NCBI GenBank assembly: GCA_029879945.1
Contig: JAOUPJ010000010.1
Coordinates: 1 to 26,822, forward strand
Length of the DNA: 26,822 nt
Origin: Gammaproteobacteria bacterium
Lineage (GTDB): Bacteria > Pseudomonadota > Gammaproteobacteria > S012-40
Direction: 5' to 3'
The notes under the pieces are model-generated. The model did not search any database, was not told the DNA's origin, and worked only from the letters and a program-made list of their open reading frames with translations. Of the stretch, positions 6,710 to 14,075 are shown piece by piece. A program made the position numbers and the translations under genes. Each line of letters opens with the position of its first letter. Position 1 is the stretch's first letter.

Positions 6710-7720
6710 CTAGATATCTACCCGCAGACCAAATGAAATGATTTTGTTTTCGTTATTGCCTTTGCCTTTTATTTCTCTATAACCTGCAAAACTACTTACT
6801 GACTTGTTGAAATGGTAGATGGCACCTAAGGCCCCATATTCACCATCCAAATCGTTTTTAACACTGTCTTCAGTGACCTGCTCACCATATTGTAATACGA
6901 ATTGACTCTTGCCGTAGTGTAACTGGTAGCCCAGGAAAATGTTTGTGCGATCTGTACCGCTCACATCTATCATTTCGTATTGCCCCATCAAGGCCATGCT
7001 TTCACCAATATTAACTTTGCCACCTATTTTATTGGAGGTGTAATCATTCAGAGTCGTCGCTCGGTCTACGCGAGACACGAAGACCTCAAAGCTTTGGGCA
7101 TTGTATTTGAGTGAAGATGTGTTCTGACCATCGTCACGCTTGGTATCGTTATCGGTGTCATTCTCGTCTGGGCTGTAAGTTAACCACAAGCGAATGGGAC
7201 CAAACTGGTTCTTGTAGGCAATCGCGTTGTTGATAAAACTGTTGTGGCCCATAACGCCACCAGACATGGCATAGTTGCCTCGCCCCTCTAGTGTTGTGTT
7301 AAGAAATGGATCATATTCGGTACCACCGGCATATTTATAGGCTGACTTCAATGTGCCAGTTTCAATAGTACCGAACTTGGTTTGCAAACTGGCTGAAACT
7401 TCACGAATGCGCAGAGCATTACCACGGAAACTATCGCCAGCGCTGTCTACACCGTCACCGTATTCGGAATTTTGATTACCCCCCACCAGATCGAACTCGG
7501 CTACGGCGAACGCTTTCATACCATCTTCCAGATCATGGCTGCCCTTCATACCGACACGACCCCGTCCATTGTCTTTCATGACAGTGATAGATCTATTGGG
7601 GTCTTTAAAATTGGCGATCTCAAACTGGATGTGTGCATAGGTAGTCGTTTCTGCCTGAACAAAAACCGGAGCTACCATTGCCGCGCTGAATGTAAGAGCA
7701 ATCATCTTCTTATTTTTCAT
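6710..7720 (-). CDS. Outer-membrane porin, Gram-negative general porin type
   Basis: The mature protein would form a trimeric beta-barrel for passive diffusion of small solutes across the outer membrane. From the ATG at 7720 (AAGGAAGG 7 nt upstream) it is 336 residues, the usual size of the Porin_4 family. A clear signal peptide covers residues 1-23 (MKNKK, hydrophobic core, ...VFVQA) with likely cleavage before ETTTY. The rest is alternating hydrophobic/polar strands with porin-like phrases such as NGRGRVGMKG, KFGTIETGT and GLRVDI at the end. Most porins end in phenylalanine, the BAM recognition residue; this one ends in isoleucine. An upstream in-frame start at 7774 would place 18 residues before the signal peptide and is unlikely. 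The gene is monocistronic with its own terminator. Confidence 0.88.
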   Translation of the reverse strand: MKNKKMIALTFSAAMVAPVFVQAETTTYAHIQFEIANFKDPNRSITVMKDNGRGRVGMKGSHDLEDGMKAFAVAEFDLVGGNQNSEYGDGVDSAGDSFRGNALRIREVSASLQTKFGTIETGTLKSAYKYAGGTEYDPFLNTTLEGRGNYAMSGGVMGHNSFINNAIAYKNQFGPIRLWLTYSPDENDTDNDTKRDDGQNTSSLKYNAQSFEVFVSRVDRATTLNDYTSNKIGGKVNIGESMALMGQYEMIDVSGTDRTNIFLGYQLHYGKSQFVLQYGEQVTEDSVKNDLDGEYGALGAIYHFNKSVSSFAGYREIKGKGNNENKIISFGLRVDI

Positions 7721-8073
7721 CAGAAACCTTCCTTGTTCCGTAATTTTTTGACGTTGTTTTTCGGGAATGTACATGATTTATGAATCGAAGCTAGCCATGC
7801 ACTAAGTCTGCCCGCATAGAGCCAAATGTAGGGCACCCCTCGTATAGCATACTTTTCTTTGAGTACGTAAAAAAGGTGTCCCCTCCAGTCTGGGCAGCCG
7901 GCGTGAAGAAAAAGATCAATAACAGCCCTAATATCTACTGTTATCTATGTTTTTTTACTATAATTGCCTTTTATTTGCTCTTTGAATATACCTCAACACC
8001 TTGACTATAATAACAACCCTATTCTAGACTGTTAGTATCTAAAACCATTATAAAAGACCAATATTTGGCTATT
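7721..8073. other. Divergent intergenic region between porin and hipB
   Basis: This 353-nt region separates two divergent units and must hold both promoters. A candidate for hipB is listed separately; I see no convincing -35/-10 pair for the porin. A weak hairpin (ATAACAG at 7919-7925 with CTGTTAT at 7938-7944) is followed after 5 nt by a T7 run on the plus strand. No gene is supported. Confidence 0.45.
8001..8041 (+). promoter_or_regulatory. Candidate hipBA promoter and operator
   Basis: TTGACT (8001-8006) and TAGACT (8025-8030) are spaced by 18 nt, giving a leader of about 35 nt to the hipB ATG at 8074. The -10 overlaps a short split palindrome, TAGA-N9-TCTA (8025-8041). HipB antitoxins repress their own operon at split palindromes near the promoter, so this is a plausible operator, but the arms are only 4 nt. 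Confidence 0.35.
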
Positions 8074-8412
8074 ATGAACTTTTACACCCTGTCAGACACC
8101 GCTATCGAGGCCGAGCTTGGCAAGCGCCTGCGTGCCTTGCGTTTGAGAAAGAACCTCACCCAGAAAGAACTGGCCGAGGCCACGCAGCTTTCCATCAATT
8201 CCATCAAGGCACTGGAAAAAGGTCAGGCGAAACTGTCTACCGTGATTGCGGCCTTGCGGGAATTGGGTGCCCTGGATCAATTGGATCATTTCATTGCCGA
8301 ACCCAGTGTGAGCCCTTTGCAATTACACAAGATGCAGGGCAAGAAACGGCAGCGGGCCTCGGGTGAACGCAGTCAGCAGTCTGCACCGAAAGAGGATGAG
8401 TCCGAATGGTAG
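8074..8412 (+). CDS. hipB: HipB-family antitoxin, XRE helix-turn-helix
   Basis: This is the DNA-binding antitoxin of a HipBA module; it binds HipA and represses the shared operon. From the ATG at 8074 it has 112 residues. The XRE-type helix-turn-helix covers residues about 13-65 (LGKRLRALRLRKNLTQKELA, then SINSIKALEKG). The basic, Gln/Ser-rich C-terminal tail ends in Glu-Trp. E. coli HipB also ends in Glu-Trp, a tail linked to its proteolysis and HipA contact. A TTG at 8065 would add three residues; neither start has a strong ribosome binding site. The stop overlaps the hipA start by 7 nt, so translation is likely coupled. Confidence 0.88.
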   Translation: MNFYTLSDTAIEAELGKRLRALRLRKNLTQKELAEATQLSINSIKALEKGQAKLSTVIAALRELGALDQLDHFIAEPSVSPLQLHKMQGKKRQRASGERSQQSAPKEDESEW

Positions 8413-9716
8413 CGCGCTTTGACACGGCAGAGGTGAGGCTCTGGGGTGAAACAGTAGGCGCCTTGGCCTGGTTGGATACGCGTGGCTATGCGGTATTTGA
8501 ATACACGCCCGAGTTTTTAACTAAGGGTTGGGATATTTCTCCGCTACACATGAGTGTGGAAGACGCGCTACGGGGTGATGCCACCTTCTCCTTCCCTGCC
8601 CTGAATCGTGAAGCCTTCATGGGCCTGCCCGGACTACTGGCCGACGCCCTGCCAGATAAGTACGGTAACAATATCATCGACGCCTGGCTGGCGCGGCAGG
8701 GGCGGAACGCGCAAGACTTCAGTCCGGTAGAGCGTCTGTGTTATATGGGCAAACGCAGTATGGGTGCTCTGGAGTTTGAACCCTCCGCGGTGAAAAAATT
8801 TGAAAGCCCAGTGGCGGTAGAAATCGCTGAGCTGGTTACGCTGGCCCAGTCCATTATGCGTGAACGCGCCCAACTGAATGTGGCGCTGGGTGAGGATGAA
8901 CAATCCAATGCCGATGCCCTGCAAGACATTCTGCGCGTGGGCACCTCTGCAGGGGGCGCCAGGCCCAAGGCCGTTATCGCCATGAACGCTACGGGTGACG
9001 TGCGTTCAGGTCAGTGTGAACTACCAGACGATTTCGATTACTGGATTATCAAGTTCGACGGCGTGAGCGATCTGGAACTGGGTGAACCCAAGGGCTATGG
9101 TCGTATTGAATATGCCTATTATCTTATGGCTAAGGCGGCCGGCATTAAAATGGCCGAGTGTAGGCTGCTGGAAGAAAACGGACGCGCCCATTTTCTCACC
9201 CGGCGCTTTGATCGCGTGGCCGGAAAAAAACTACACATGCAGTCCCTGTGTGGACTGGCTCATTATGACTTCAACCAGGCCGGCGCTTACTCCTATGAAC
9301 AGGCCTTCACCGCCATGCGTATCCTGCGACTGAGCAAGTCTGAAGCGGCGGAGCAGTTTAGGCGCATGGTGTTCAACATCCTCGCACGCAATCAGGATGA
9401 TCACACGAAAAATATTTCATTTCTCATGGACGAGAGCGGAGCATGGCGCTTGTCTCCCGCTTATGACGTGACCTACGCCCACAACCCCGGCGGCCAATGG
9501 ACCCTACTTCATCAAATGACAGTAAACGGAAAACGCGACGAGTTCACCTTGGAAGACGTGATGACCGTGGCCAGATCCATCAATCTCAACACCGCCGACA
9601 AGATCATAGAGGAAGTGACTGACGCGGTTTCACGCTGGCCTGAGTTTGCACAAGAAGCCGGGCTTTCACATGCGCGCTGTTGTGAAATTGGGGAGCAGTA
9701 TCGGAGGCTGGAGTAG
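8406..9716 (+). CDS. hipA: HipA-family Ser/Thr kinase toxin
   Basis: HipA toxins phosphorylate translation factors; E. coli HipA targets glutamyl-tRNA synthetase and induces growth arrest and persistence. This copy is 436 residues, near the E. coli length of 440. It has the N-terminal subdomain (LWGETVGALAW, then FSFPALNREAFMGLPGLLAD), the Gly-rich loop GTSAGGARPK at 179-188, where S181 aligns by eye with the autophosphorylated serine, and FLTRRFDR at 263-270. The catalytic loop NILARNQDDHTKN lies at 324-336 and the metal-binding segment LSPAYDVTY at 349-357. Every motif of an active kinase is present. It sits right after its antitoxin. The substrate in this organism cannot be read from sequence. 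Confidence 0.92.
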   Translation: MVARFDTAEVRLWGETVGALAWLDTRGYAVFEYTPEFLTKGWDISPLHMSVEDALRGDATFSFPALNREAFMGLPGLLADALPDKYGNNIIDAWLARQGRNAQDFSPVERLCYMGKRSMGALEFEPSAVKKFESPVAVEIAELVTLAQSIMRERAQLNVALGEDEQSNADALQDILRVGTSAGGARPKAVIAMNATGDVRSGQCELPDDFDYWIIKFDGVSDLELGEPKGYGRIEYAYYLMAKAAGIKMAECRLLEENGRAHFLTRRFDRVAGKKLHMQSLCGLAHYDFNQAGAYSYEQAFTAMRILRLSKSEAAEQFRRMVFNILARNQDDHTKNISFLMDESGAWRLSPAYDVTYAHNPGGQWTLLHQMTVNGKRDEFTLEDVMTVARSINLNTADKIIEEVTDAVSRWPEFAQEAGLSHARCCEIGEQYRRLE

Positions 9717-9750
9717 CGACCATTCATCGCAGGCGCCTGTGACTTTTTTC

Positions 9751-9780
9751 TTGCATCAACTACTGTATAGATATACAGTA
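9751..9780 (+). promoter_or_regulatory. LexA (SOS) box over the yebG promoter
   Basis: TACTGTATAGATATACAGTA at 9761-9780 is an almost exact match to the gammaproteobacterial LexA consensus TACTGTATATATATACAGTA. It overlaps the -10 (TACAGT, 9774-9779) of a promoter whose -35 is TTGCAT at 9751-9756 with a 17-nt spacer. LexA bound here should block transcription until DNA damage. Confidence 0.9.
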
Positions 9781-9815
9781 TACAAATACGGAACAATTTG
9801 ACGCGAGGATCGAAC

Positions 9816-10100
9816 ATGGCGGTAATAGCAAAATGGATTTGTGACAGGGATGACAGTATGTTTGACAGTAAAAAAGACGCAGAAGCCCACGACAAGGTGT
9901 TGGAACTGGCCGAGCAATTCACAGCCTTGCTGCGTGCGAGAATTCCGAATGTGGATGGCCGCAAGGCCGAAGAGTTTGGGATACTGCTCGCCAATAATCG
10001 TGAAGCGATCATTGAGGCCTGTAAAGGAAAGGTAGAGGCCTTGAATGCGATCCATTCTGAAGAAGAAAGTAATGTAATGCCCTTGCTTGCTGAAGCCTAG
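9816..10100 (+). CDS. yebG: YebG family DNA-damage-inducible protein
   Basis: This 94-residue protein starts MAVIAKWICDRDDSMFDSKK and continues with a helical segment AEAHDKVLELAEQFTALL, matching the YebG pattern of a short N-terminal strand pair followed by helices. YebG is a member of the SOS regulon in E. coli with no defined biochemical activity. The ATG at 9816 has GAGGA 6 nt upstream; the in-frame TTG at 9798 lies too close to the promoter. Regulation by LexA is clear from the SOS box 36 nt upstream. It is a single-gene unit, followed by a 49-nt palindromic element. Its nearness to hipBA is probably incidental, since hipBA has its own promoter and no SOS box. Confidence 0.87.
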   Translation: MAVIAKWICDRDDSMFDSKKDAEAHDKVLELAEQFTALLRARIPNVDGRKAEEFGILLANNREAIIEACKGKVEALNAIHSEEESNVMPLLAEA

Positions 10101-10113
10101 GCTAGACGCTTAT

Positions 10114-10162
10114 GGGGTCAAGTCTTGCGTATTACAGAAAGTGAAACACAAGGCCTGACCCC
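10114..10162. repeat. 49-nt palindromic REP-like element, copy 1
   Basis: The left end GGGGTCAAGTCTTG and right end CAAGGCCTGACCCC form a long stem with a few mismatches around a loop of about 21 nt. A second element of exactly the same length lies at 12033-12081. Ends of the form GGGGTCAGG.CTTGC are typical of palindromic repeats mobilised by REP-associated tyrosine transposases. No transposase gene is in the window. Confidence 0.7.
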
Positions 10163-10179
10163 GAAGTACTTACGCTATC

Positions 10180-10809
10180 TTATTTTTTTGCGAACAAGGT
10201 ATATTCGTGGTTGATCTGGCTAAACATGGTCTTTTCTACCAGACGAAATCCCGCTTTTTCCAGCGCCTGTTCCAATTGCGCAGTGGTAAGTAGATTTATT
10301 TTCGGCATGAGTCCGAGGCTTCCTGCTAGACGCAGAAAAAGTCCCAAGAGTTTTCCCTTTTCCCCCAGGCACGCAGTTTCAGAAATATAGAGCCCGCCCG
10401 GCTTTAGTAGAGAGTAGACACGTGCAAAAAACTCATCAATGTTTGGGACAAAATGGACAACATAGAAGCTTGTGACCAGGTCGAAGCTCTCAGGTTTTAG
10501 TCGCGAGTCAAATACAGTGGTGTTCATGTACTCGATATTGTCCAGCCCTCGCTCACCCTTTCTTTGCTCGGCAATCGCCAGTAGCTTACCGGAAATGTCG
10601 ATCCCGGTGGCGTGCGCAATCACGGGTGAGAGATCACAACATTGGGTGCCCGTGGCGCAACCGATGTCCAGCATTCGCGTGTCGGTAGACAAATAGCCCT
10701 TTATCTTTTCCAGTTTTGTTTCATACGCCGCTCGATCGGCGATAGGGGAAGCGGCGTATTTTGATGCGATCAGGTTCCAGAACTTTTCAGGATGTTTTTT
10801 AAACAGCAT
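10180..10809 (-). CDS. Class I SAM-dependent methyltransferase
   Basis: The 209-residue protein has a Methyltransf_11/25-like Rossmann fold. Motif I is MLDIGCATGTQ at about residues 46-56, the acidic strand end is TGIDIS at about 68-73, the post-motif is SFDLVTSFYVVHFV at about 109-122, and LLKPGGLYI lies at about 134-142. It begins MLFKKHPEKFWNLIASKYAAS, a common start for small-molecule or quinone methyltransferases. Substrate cannot be told; the neighbours give no pathway hint. No strong ribosome binding site precedes the ATG at 10809. It is transcribed alone, toward the first 49-nt palindrome, which may act as its terminator. Confidence 0.82.
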   Translation of the reverse strand: MLFKKHPEKFWNLIASKYAASPIADRAAYETKLEKIKGYLSTDTRMLDIGCATGTQCCDLSPVIAHATGIDISGKLLAIAEQRKGERGLDNIEYMNTTVFDSRLKPESFDLVTSFYVVHFVPNIDEFFARVYSLLKPGGLYISETACLGEKGKLLGLFLRLAGSLGLMPKINLLTTAQLEQALEKAGFRLVEKTMFSQINHEYTLFAKK

Positions 10810-10973
10810 AGGTAGGAAGCTCGCTCAGAAATTGTGGGTCTAATAGTTGTAACACCAAAATCCATTACAAAGTGCACTTTATTTCTAACTCATTGAAATA
10901 CTAACCTTCTTGAAGGGGGAGCATTTTGTTGCACTATACTGTTTGAGGGCGTGCAAAGAAAGGAATATGGAAA

Positions 10974-11093
10974 ATGCACCATATGGACGAGGGATGGCAC
11001 TGGGGATTTGGTTTTGGTCATTGGGGCTTCGGGATTCTGATCTGGATACTGATCATCGCCATTATTCTCTTGCTTTTCAAGAGATTGAAATAG
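10974..11093 (+). CDS. Small membrane peptide, 39 aa, aromatic and Gly-rich
   Basis: This short gene encodes MHHMDEGWHWGFGFGHWGFG followed by a single hydrophobic helix (ILIWILIIAIILLLF) and a basic KRLK tail. The layout is an N-out/C-in single-span membrane peptide under the positive-inside rule. AAAGGA at about 10959-10964 is a proper ribosome binding site 9 nt from the ATG. A -10-like TATACT at 10935-10940 has a weak -35 (TTGAAG, 10910-10915, long 19-nt spacer). Short Trp/Gly/His-rich membrane peptides of this style are common in proteobacteria and have no defined role. The His/Trp-rich head might bind metal; that is a guess. Confidence 0.65.
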   Translation: MHHMDEGWHWGFGFGHWGFGILIWILIIAIILLLFKRLK

Positions 11094-11185
11094 GCCTGAG
11101 GCCTCCGAGCAAGGAGGGGCGAGAAAAATGACCGGACCCCGCCAGATATGATATTGTGCCAATAAATAGTTTTTGGAGTTATCCC

Positions 11186-11725
11186 GTGGCAAATTCGCTA
11201 TTTGATCAATTACAAAAAAGCGGTCTGATTGATGAGAAGAAGGCTAAAAAAGCCAAGCAAAATCAATACAAAAGCAATAAGCAAAAGAAGAAAAAGGGTA
11301 CTGCGGCCGAGTTAGACGAAGCCAAGCTATTGGCTCAAAAGGCCCATGCCGAAAAGGTGGAACGGGACCGTCTACTCAATCAGCAACGAAAAGAAGAAGC
11401 GGAACGCAAAGCCATTGCTGCCCAGATCAAACAATTAATCGAAAGCAATTGCATCAAAGACCGGGATGGAGACATCGCCTATAATTTTACCGACGCCAAC
11501 GTGGTTAAGAAAATCCACGTGTCTGAACAGGTGCACAAAGGTCTTTCATCCGGCCGTTTGACTATCGTGAAACTGAACGAGCGGTATGAGCTAGTCCCAA
11601 CACCGGTTGCAGACAAGATCAAACAACGCGATGAGCAATACGTGATTAGCACAGACAAAACCCAGAGCCAGGTTGAGGATGATGCCTACGCAGATTACAA
11701 GATTCCTGATGATTTGATGTGGTAG
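11186..11725 (+). CDS. DUF2058 / YaiL-like protein
   Basis: The 179-residue protein starts at GTG 11186 (GGAG about 8 nt upstream) with MANSLFDQLQKSGLIDEKKA, the family start; a GTG at 11156 would add ten unrelated residues. Residues 15-90 are extremely Lys/Glu/Gln-rich and probably a long charged helix (KKAKKAKQNQYKSNKQKKKK, then a stretch of AEKVERDRLLNQQRKEEAER type). The C-terminal part is compact and contains IAYNFTDANVVKKIHVS and LTIVKLNERYELVP, the DUF2058 core. In E. coli the homologue is YaiL (nucleoprotein/polynucleotide-associated enzyme by old annotation), with no firm function. The basic helix suggests nucleic acid contact, by inference only. Confidence 0.82.
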   Translation: MANSLFDQLQKSGLIDEKKAKKAKQNQYKSNKQKKKKGTAAELDEAKLLAQKAHAEKVERDRLLNQQRKEEAERKAIAAQIKQLIESNCIKDRDGDIAYNFTDANVVKKIHVSEQVHKGLSSGRLTIVKLNERYELVPTPVADKIKQRDEQYVISTDKTQSQVEDDAYADYKIPDDLMW

Positions 11726-11768
11726 CGATTTAGAATCTCTTTTATAAAATTTTTTCCGTAGTTAAGAT

Positions 11769-11993
11769 TCAATCCTTATCAATTTTTTTCGTGTTTCCTC
11801 GTTTAAAAATATTCCCAATATCAAAACCGAAATACCTCAAACAGGCTAGCAATACCATCACCGCTGTGGCTTCGTCGAGATTACCAAAGAATGGAATATT
11901 ATCCGGTATAAGCTCGAATATCCCTGCCCCCGGATTTAGGATATAAAGAAGAGATAGAACTCCAGCTACGAAAATTGCGATAGACTTAATCAT
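11769..11993 (-). CDS. Small DUF1232-like membrane protein
   Basis: From the ATG at 11993 this is a 74-residue protein. An N-terminal hydrophobic helix (SIAIFVAGVLSLLYILNPGAG) is followed by FELIPDNIPFFGNLDEATAV and a second hydrophobic stretch VMVLLACLRYFGF. The phrase LIPD.IP..G.LDEA is the hallmark of the DUF1232 (YkvA-like) family. A GTG at 12002 would add three residues. It converges with the DUF2058 gene, with 43 nt between the two stops. No function is established for the family. Confidence 0.75.
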   Translation of the reverse strand: MIKSIAIFVAGVLSLLYILNPGAGIFELIPDNIPFFGNLDEATAVMVLLACLRYFGFDIGNIFKRGNTKKIDKD

Positions 11994-12032
11994 AGTAGTC
12001 ACACCCTATCACTTTTAAAGCTTTCTAGCACG

Positions 12033-12081
12033 GGGGTTAGGTCTTGCATGTCACATTTTGAAAATTGCAAGGCCTGACCCC
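12033..12081. repeat. 49-nt palindromic REP-like element, copy 2
   Basis: The left end GGGGTTAGGTCTTGCA and right end TGCAAGGCCTGACCCC pair over 16 positions with two mismatches. Length and ends match the element at 10114-10162, while the loops differ. It lies in the gap between two divergently transcribed genes, upstream of the TPR-SGNH gene. Confidence 0.7.
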
Positions 12082-12140
12082 AGCATTCATTTGGAGCGTT
12101 TTTTGAATGAGATTGCATCACCGACAATGACAAAAACATT

Positions 12141-13883
12141 ATGATCTCACTACCCATTAACTCCCTCTATGAAAAGGCCATTTCTAGCTACAACGCCGGC
12201 AATCTTGAAGAATCGGCAAGGCTCATTGAGAAAGTTCTACAGCAAAACCCGAAGCATGAGGAGGCGATGCATTTACAAGCTATCCTCAAATATCTGTGTG
12301 GTGACTACAAAAGTGCACTCAGCCTAATAAACGATCTTGTTAGCCAAAATCCCAACGCGGCTCATCTTAACTCTCGTGCGAACATAAACGATAAACTCGG
12401 CAGATACGCACAAGCAGAAGAGGATCTCCAACAAGCCCTAAATCAAGACCCTAATTTGATTGAAGCATACCACAACCTTGGTAAATGCCAGAAAAAACTC
12501 GACAAATTTACTGTCGCGTTAGCAACTATCGAAAAGGGGCTCGCCCTTGATCCAAATCATGCTGAAATGCGACTGGTAAAAGCGCAATGTCTCTACGAAT
12601 TAGAACGCCACAAAGACAGCAAAGCTATCCTCGGAGCATTGCTGGTAGAATATCCCAATTACCTTCCCGCACAAATGAATTTAGCAGATGTGTATATTGC
12701 TATCAGGGATTACGCAGAGGCAGAAAAGATACTGATTAACGCGACCAAGCTTCACAAAGACAATTCGGATATATTGAACAATCTCGCAGAATGCTATCGT
12801 GAATCCGGTGAGTTGAAAAAAGCGCTACCTATTTTTATTGAGATTTGTGAAACGAACCCGGGCAACAGTCATTATCAACTCAATCTATCTAATTGCCTTG
12901 TAGAGATGGGCAAATTCGCTGAGTGCGAAGAGCGAATGTCCAAATTCATTGAACGCGGCGACGGAGATGAGCGCGCTATTCTAAACCTACTCTTAGTGAT
13001 GTCTACCCAACAGGAATGGAAAAAAATAGTAGACTTCACTAGCACACTTTCGCGTGCGAAATTCTCAGATAAGACTGAACACGAGATCATTGTGTATCAA
13101 TCACTAGCATATTGGATTTTGGGTGAATGGTCCAAAGGAATGATCCTTCTTTCTAGTATTGAGAAAATTGCCCAGAGCGATGAACAACTAGAAAGAATGT
13201 CCTTTGAACGCAGTTATGCAATATTTCTGTCATCGCTTTACAAAATGCGGAAACCCACCTATGAAGAACAACCTTCACGAATCGTATTCTTAGGCGAAAG
13301 TCACTGTCTTCCGCCTGTTGGAATGACTTTCTCTGATGGAGAGAAAAAACACCGAATAGAATCCAGACTAGTTATCGGATGTAAAATGTGGCATTTGGTG
13401 AAGCCGTTACGAAATCGCTACTACTTCACATTTATGCACGCATTGGAAACCATTCCAAAAGATGCAGAAGTAATCATTACGATAGGAGAAATCGACTGCC
13501 GTGCAACTGAGGGAATTATACTGCAATGCAAAAAGGATCCTAAGTACATCGAGAATGGAATAAGTGTTCTCACGCAAAAATACATGGAGCTGGTATCGGT
13601 AACAGCCAAAAACAGATTCCGCAAATTGGGAATCATGGGTATTCCTGCAGTCGCCAATTTGAATGAAAGCATTGCGAAAGAAGACATCAATCTACAAGTT
13701 AAAATAATTCAGCGAATTAATGAAGAGCTAAAGGGCAGGGCTAAGCAGGCTGAAATCAACTTTATTGATGTATTCGCACTAACCAATAGAGGTGATGGAA
13801 TAGCCAAAGACGGATACCACTTGGATAATGTTCACTTAAAACCAAAAGTCTATGAAACTCTCTGGTGTAAACATCAAGTGTAG
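12141..13883 (+). CDS. TPR-repeat protein with C-terminal SGNH-like domain
   Basis: The 580-residue protein has no signal peptide and no membrane span. Residues about 7-250 are a run of six to seven tetratricopeptide repeats (for example AIS..AGNLEESARLIEKVL and EAYHNLGKCQKKLDKFTVAL). A helical linker of about 130 residues follows. Residues about 382-575 look like an SGNH/GDSL-type domain: block I IVFLGESHC with S387, the block ITIGEIDCR at about 446-454, and a late D-x-x-H as either D557/H560 or D562/H565 (DGYHLDNVHLKP). The usual block III Asn is replaced in GEIDCR, as in a subset of these domains. If active it would be an esterase or acyl/acetyl transfer enzyme guided by the TPR part. No ribosome binding site is evident before the ATG. 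Confidence 0.75.
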   Translation: MISLPINSLYEKAISSYNAGNLEESARLIEKVLQQNPKHEEAMHLQAILKYLCGDYKSALSLINDLVSQNPNAAHLNSRANINDKLGRYAQAEEDLQQALNQDPNLIEAYHNLGKCQKKLDKFTVALATIEKGLALDPNHAEMRLVKAQCLYELERHKDSKAILGALLVEYPNYLPAQMNLADVYIAIRDYAEAEKILINATKLHKDNSDILNNLAECYRESGELKKALPIFIEICETNPGNSHYQLNLSNCLVEMGKFAECEERMSKFIERGDGDERAILNLLLVMSTQQEWKKIVDFTSTLSRAKFSDKTEHEIIVYQSLAYWILGEWSKGMILLSSIEKIAQSDEQLERMSFERSYAIFLSSLYKMRKPTYEEQPSRIVFLGESHCLPPVGMTFSDGEKKHRIESRLVIGCKMWHLVKPLRNRYYFTFMHALETIPKDAEVIITIGEIDCRATEGIILQCKKDPKYIENGISVLTQKYMELVSVTAKNRFRKLGIMGIPAVANLNESIAKEDINLQVKIIQRINEELKGRAKQAEINFIDVFALTNRGDGIAKDGYHLDNVHLKPKVYETLWCKHQV

Positions 13884-13941
13884 TTATAACAATTTCAATA
13901 TCACTTTGAATGAGAGCTGTTCAGCCACAGCAAGAAAGCTG

Positions 13942-14016
13942 GGCTTCATGAATTCAGCCCTATCTACAGTTGGAACGAACTAAAATCGAATATGTTGGGC
14001 TTCGGACTTTCAGTCC
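13942..14016. repeat. Cluster of REP-like GGGCT hairpins beside fabF
   Basis: GGGCT (13942-13946) pairs with AGCCC (13957-13961) around a loop containing GAATTC. GTTGGGCTTCG recurs at 13994-14004, overlapping an inner hairpin GGACT-TTC-AGTCC (14004-14016). The tract then continues with three nearby copies of CCTACGA. It lies between the convergent ends of the TPR-SGNH gene and fabF and may terminate either transcript. Confidence 0.55.
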
Positions 14017-14075
14017 TCAGCACTAACCTACGACAGCCCCACAACAACCTACGACCACCTCACACACGAACCTAT

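Noticed and set aside
6237..6713. 158-residue plus-strand frame between DUF6119 and porin
   Set aside because: It runs through the porin terminator hairpin and a REP-like hairpin, has no ribosome binding site, and its composition (Cys, His, Arg and Pro rich) resembles non-coding DNA read by chance.
9512..10055. Minus-strand frames of 166 and 99 residues over the end of hipA and yebG
   Set aside because: They cross the SOS box and promoter and are antisense to two well supported genes.
10890..11192. 100-residue minus-strand and 73-residue plus-strand frames around 10,900-11,190
   Set aside because: Both overlap the 39-residue membrane peptide gene, which has the better ribosome binding site and a coherent transmembrane layout.
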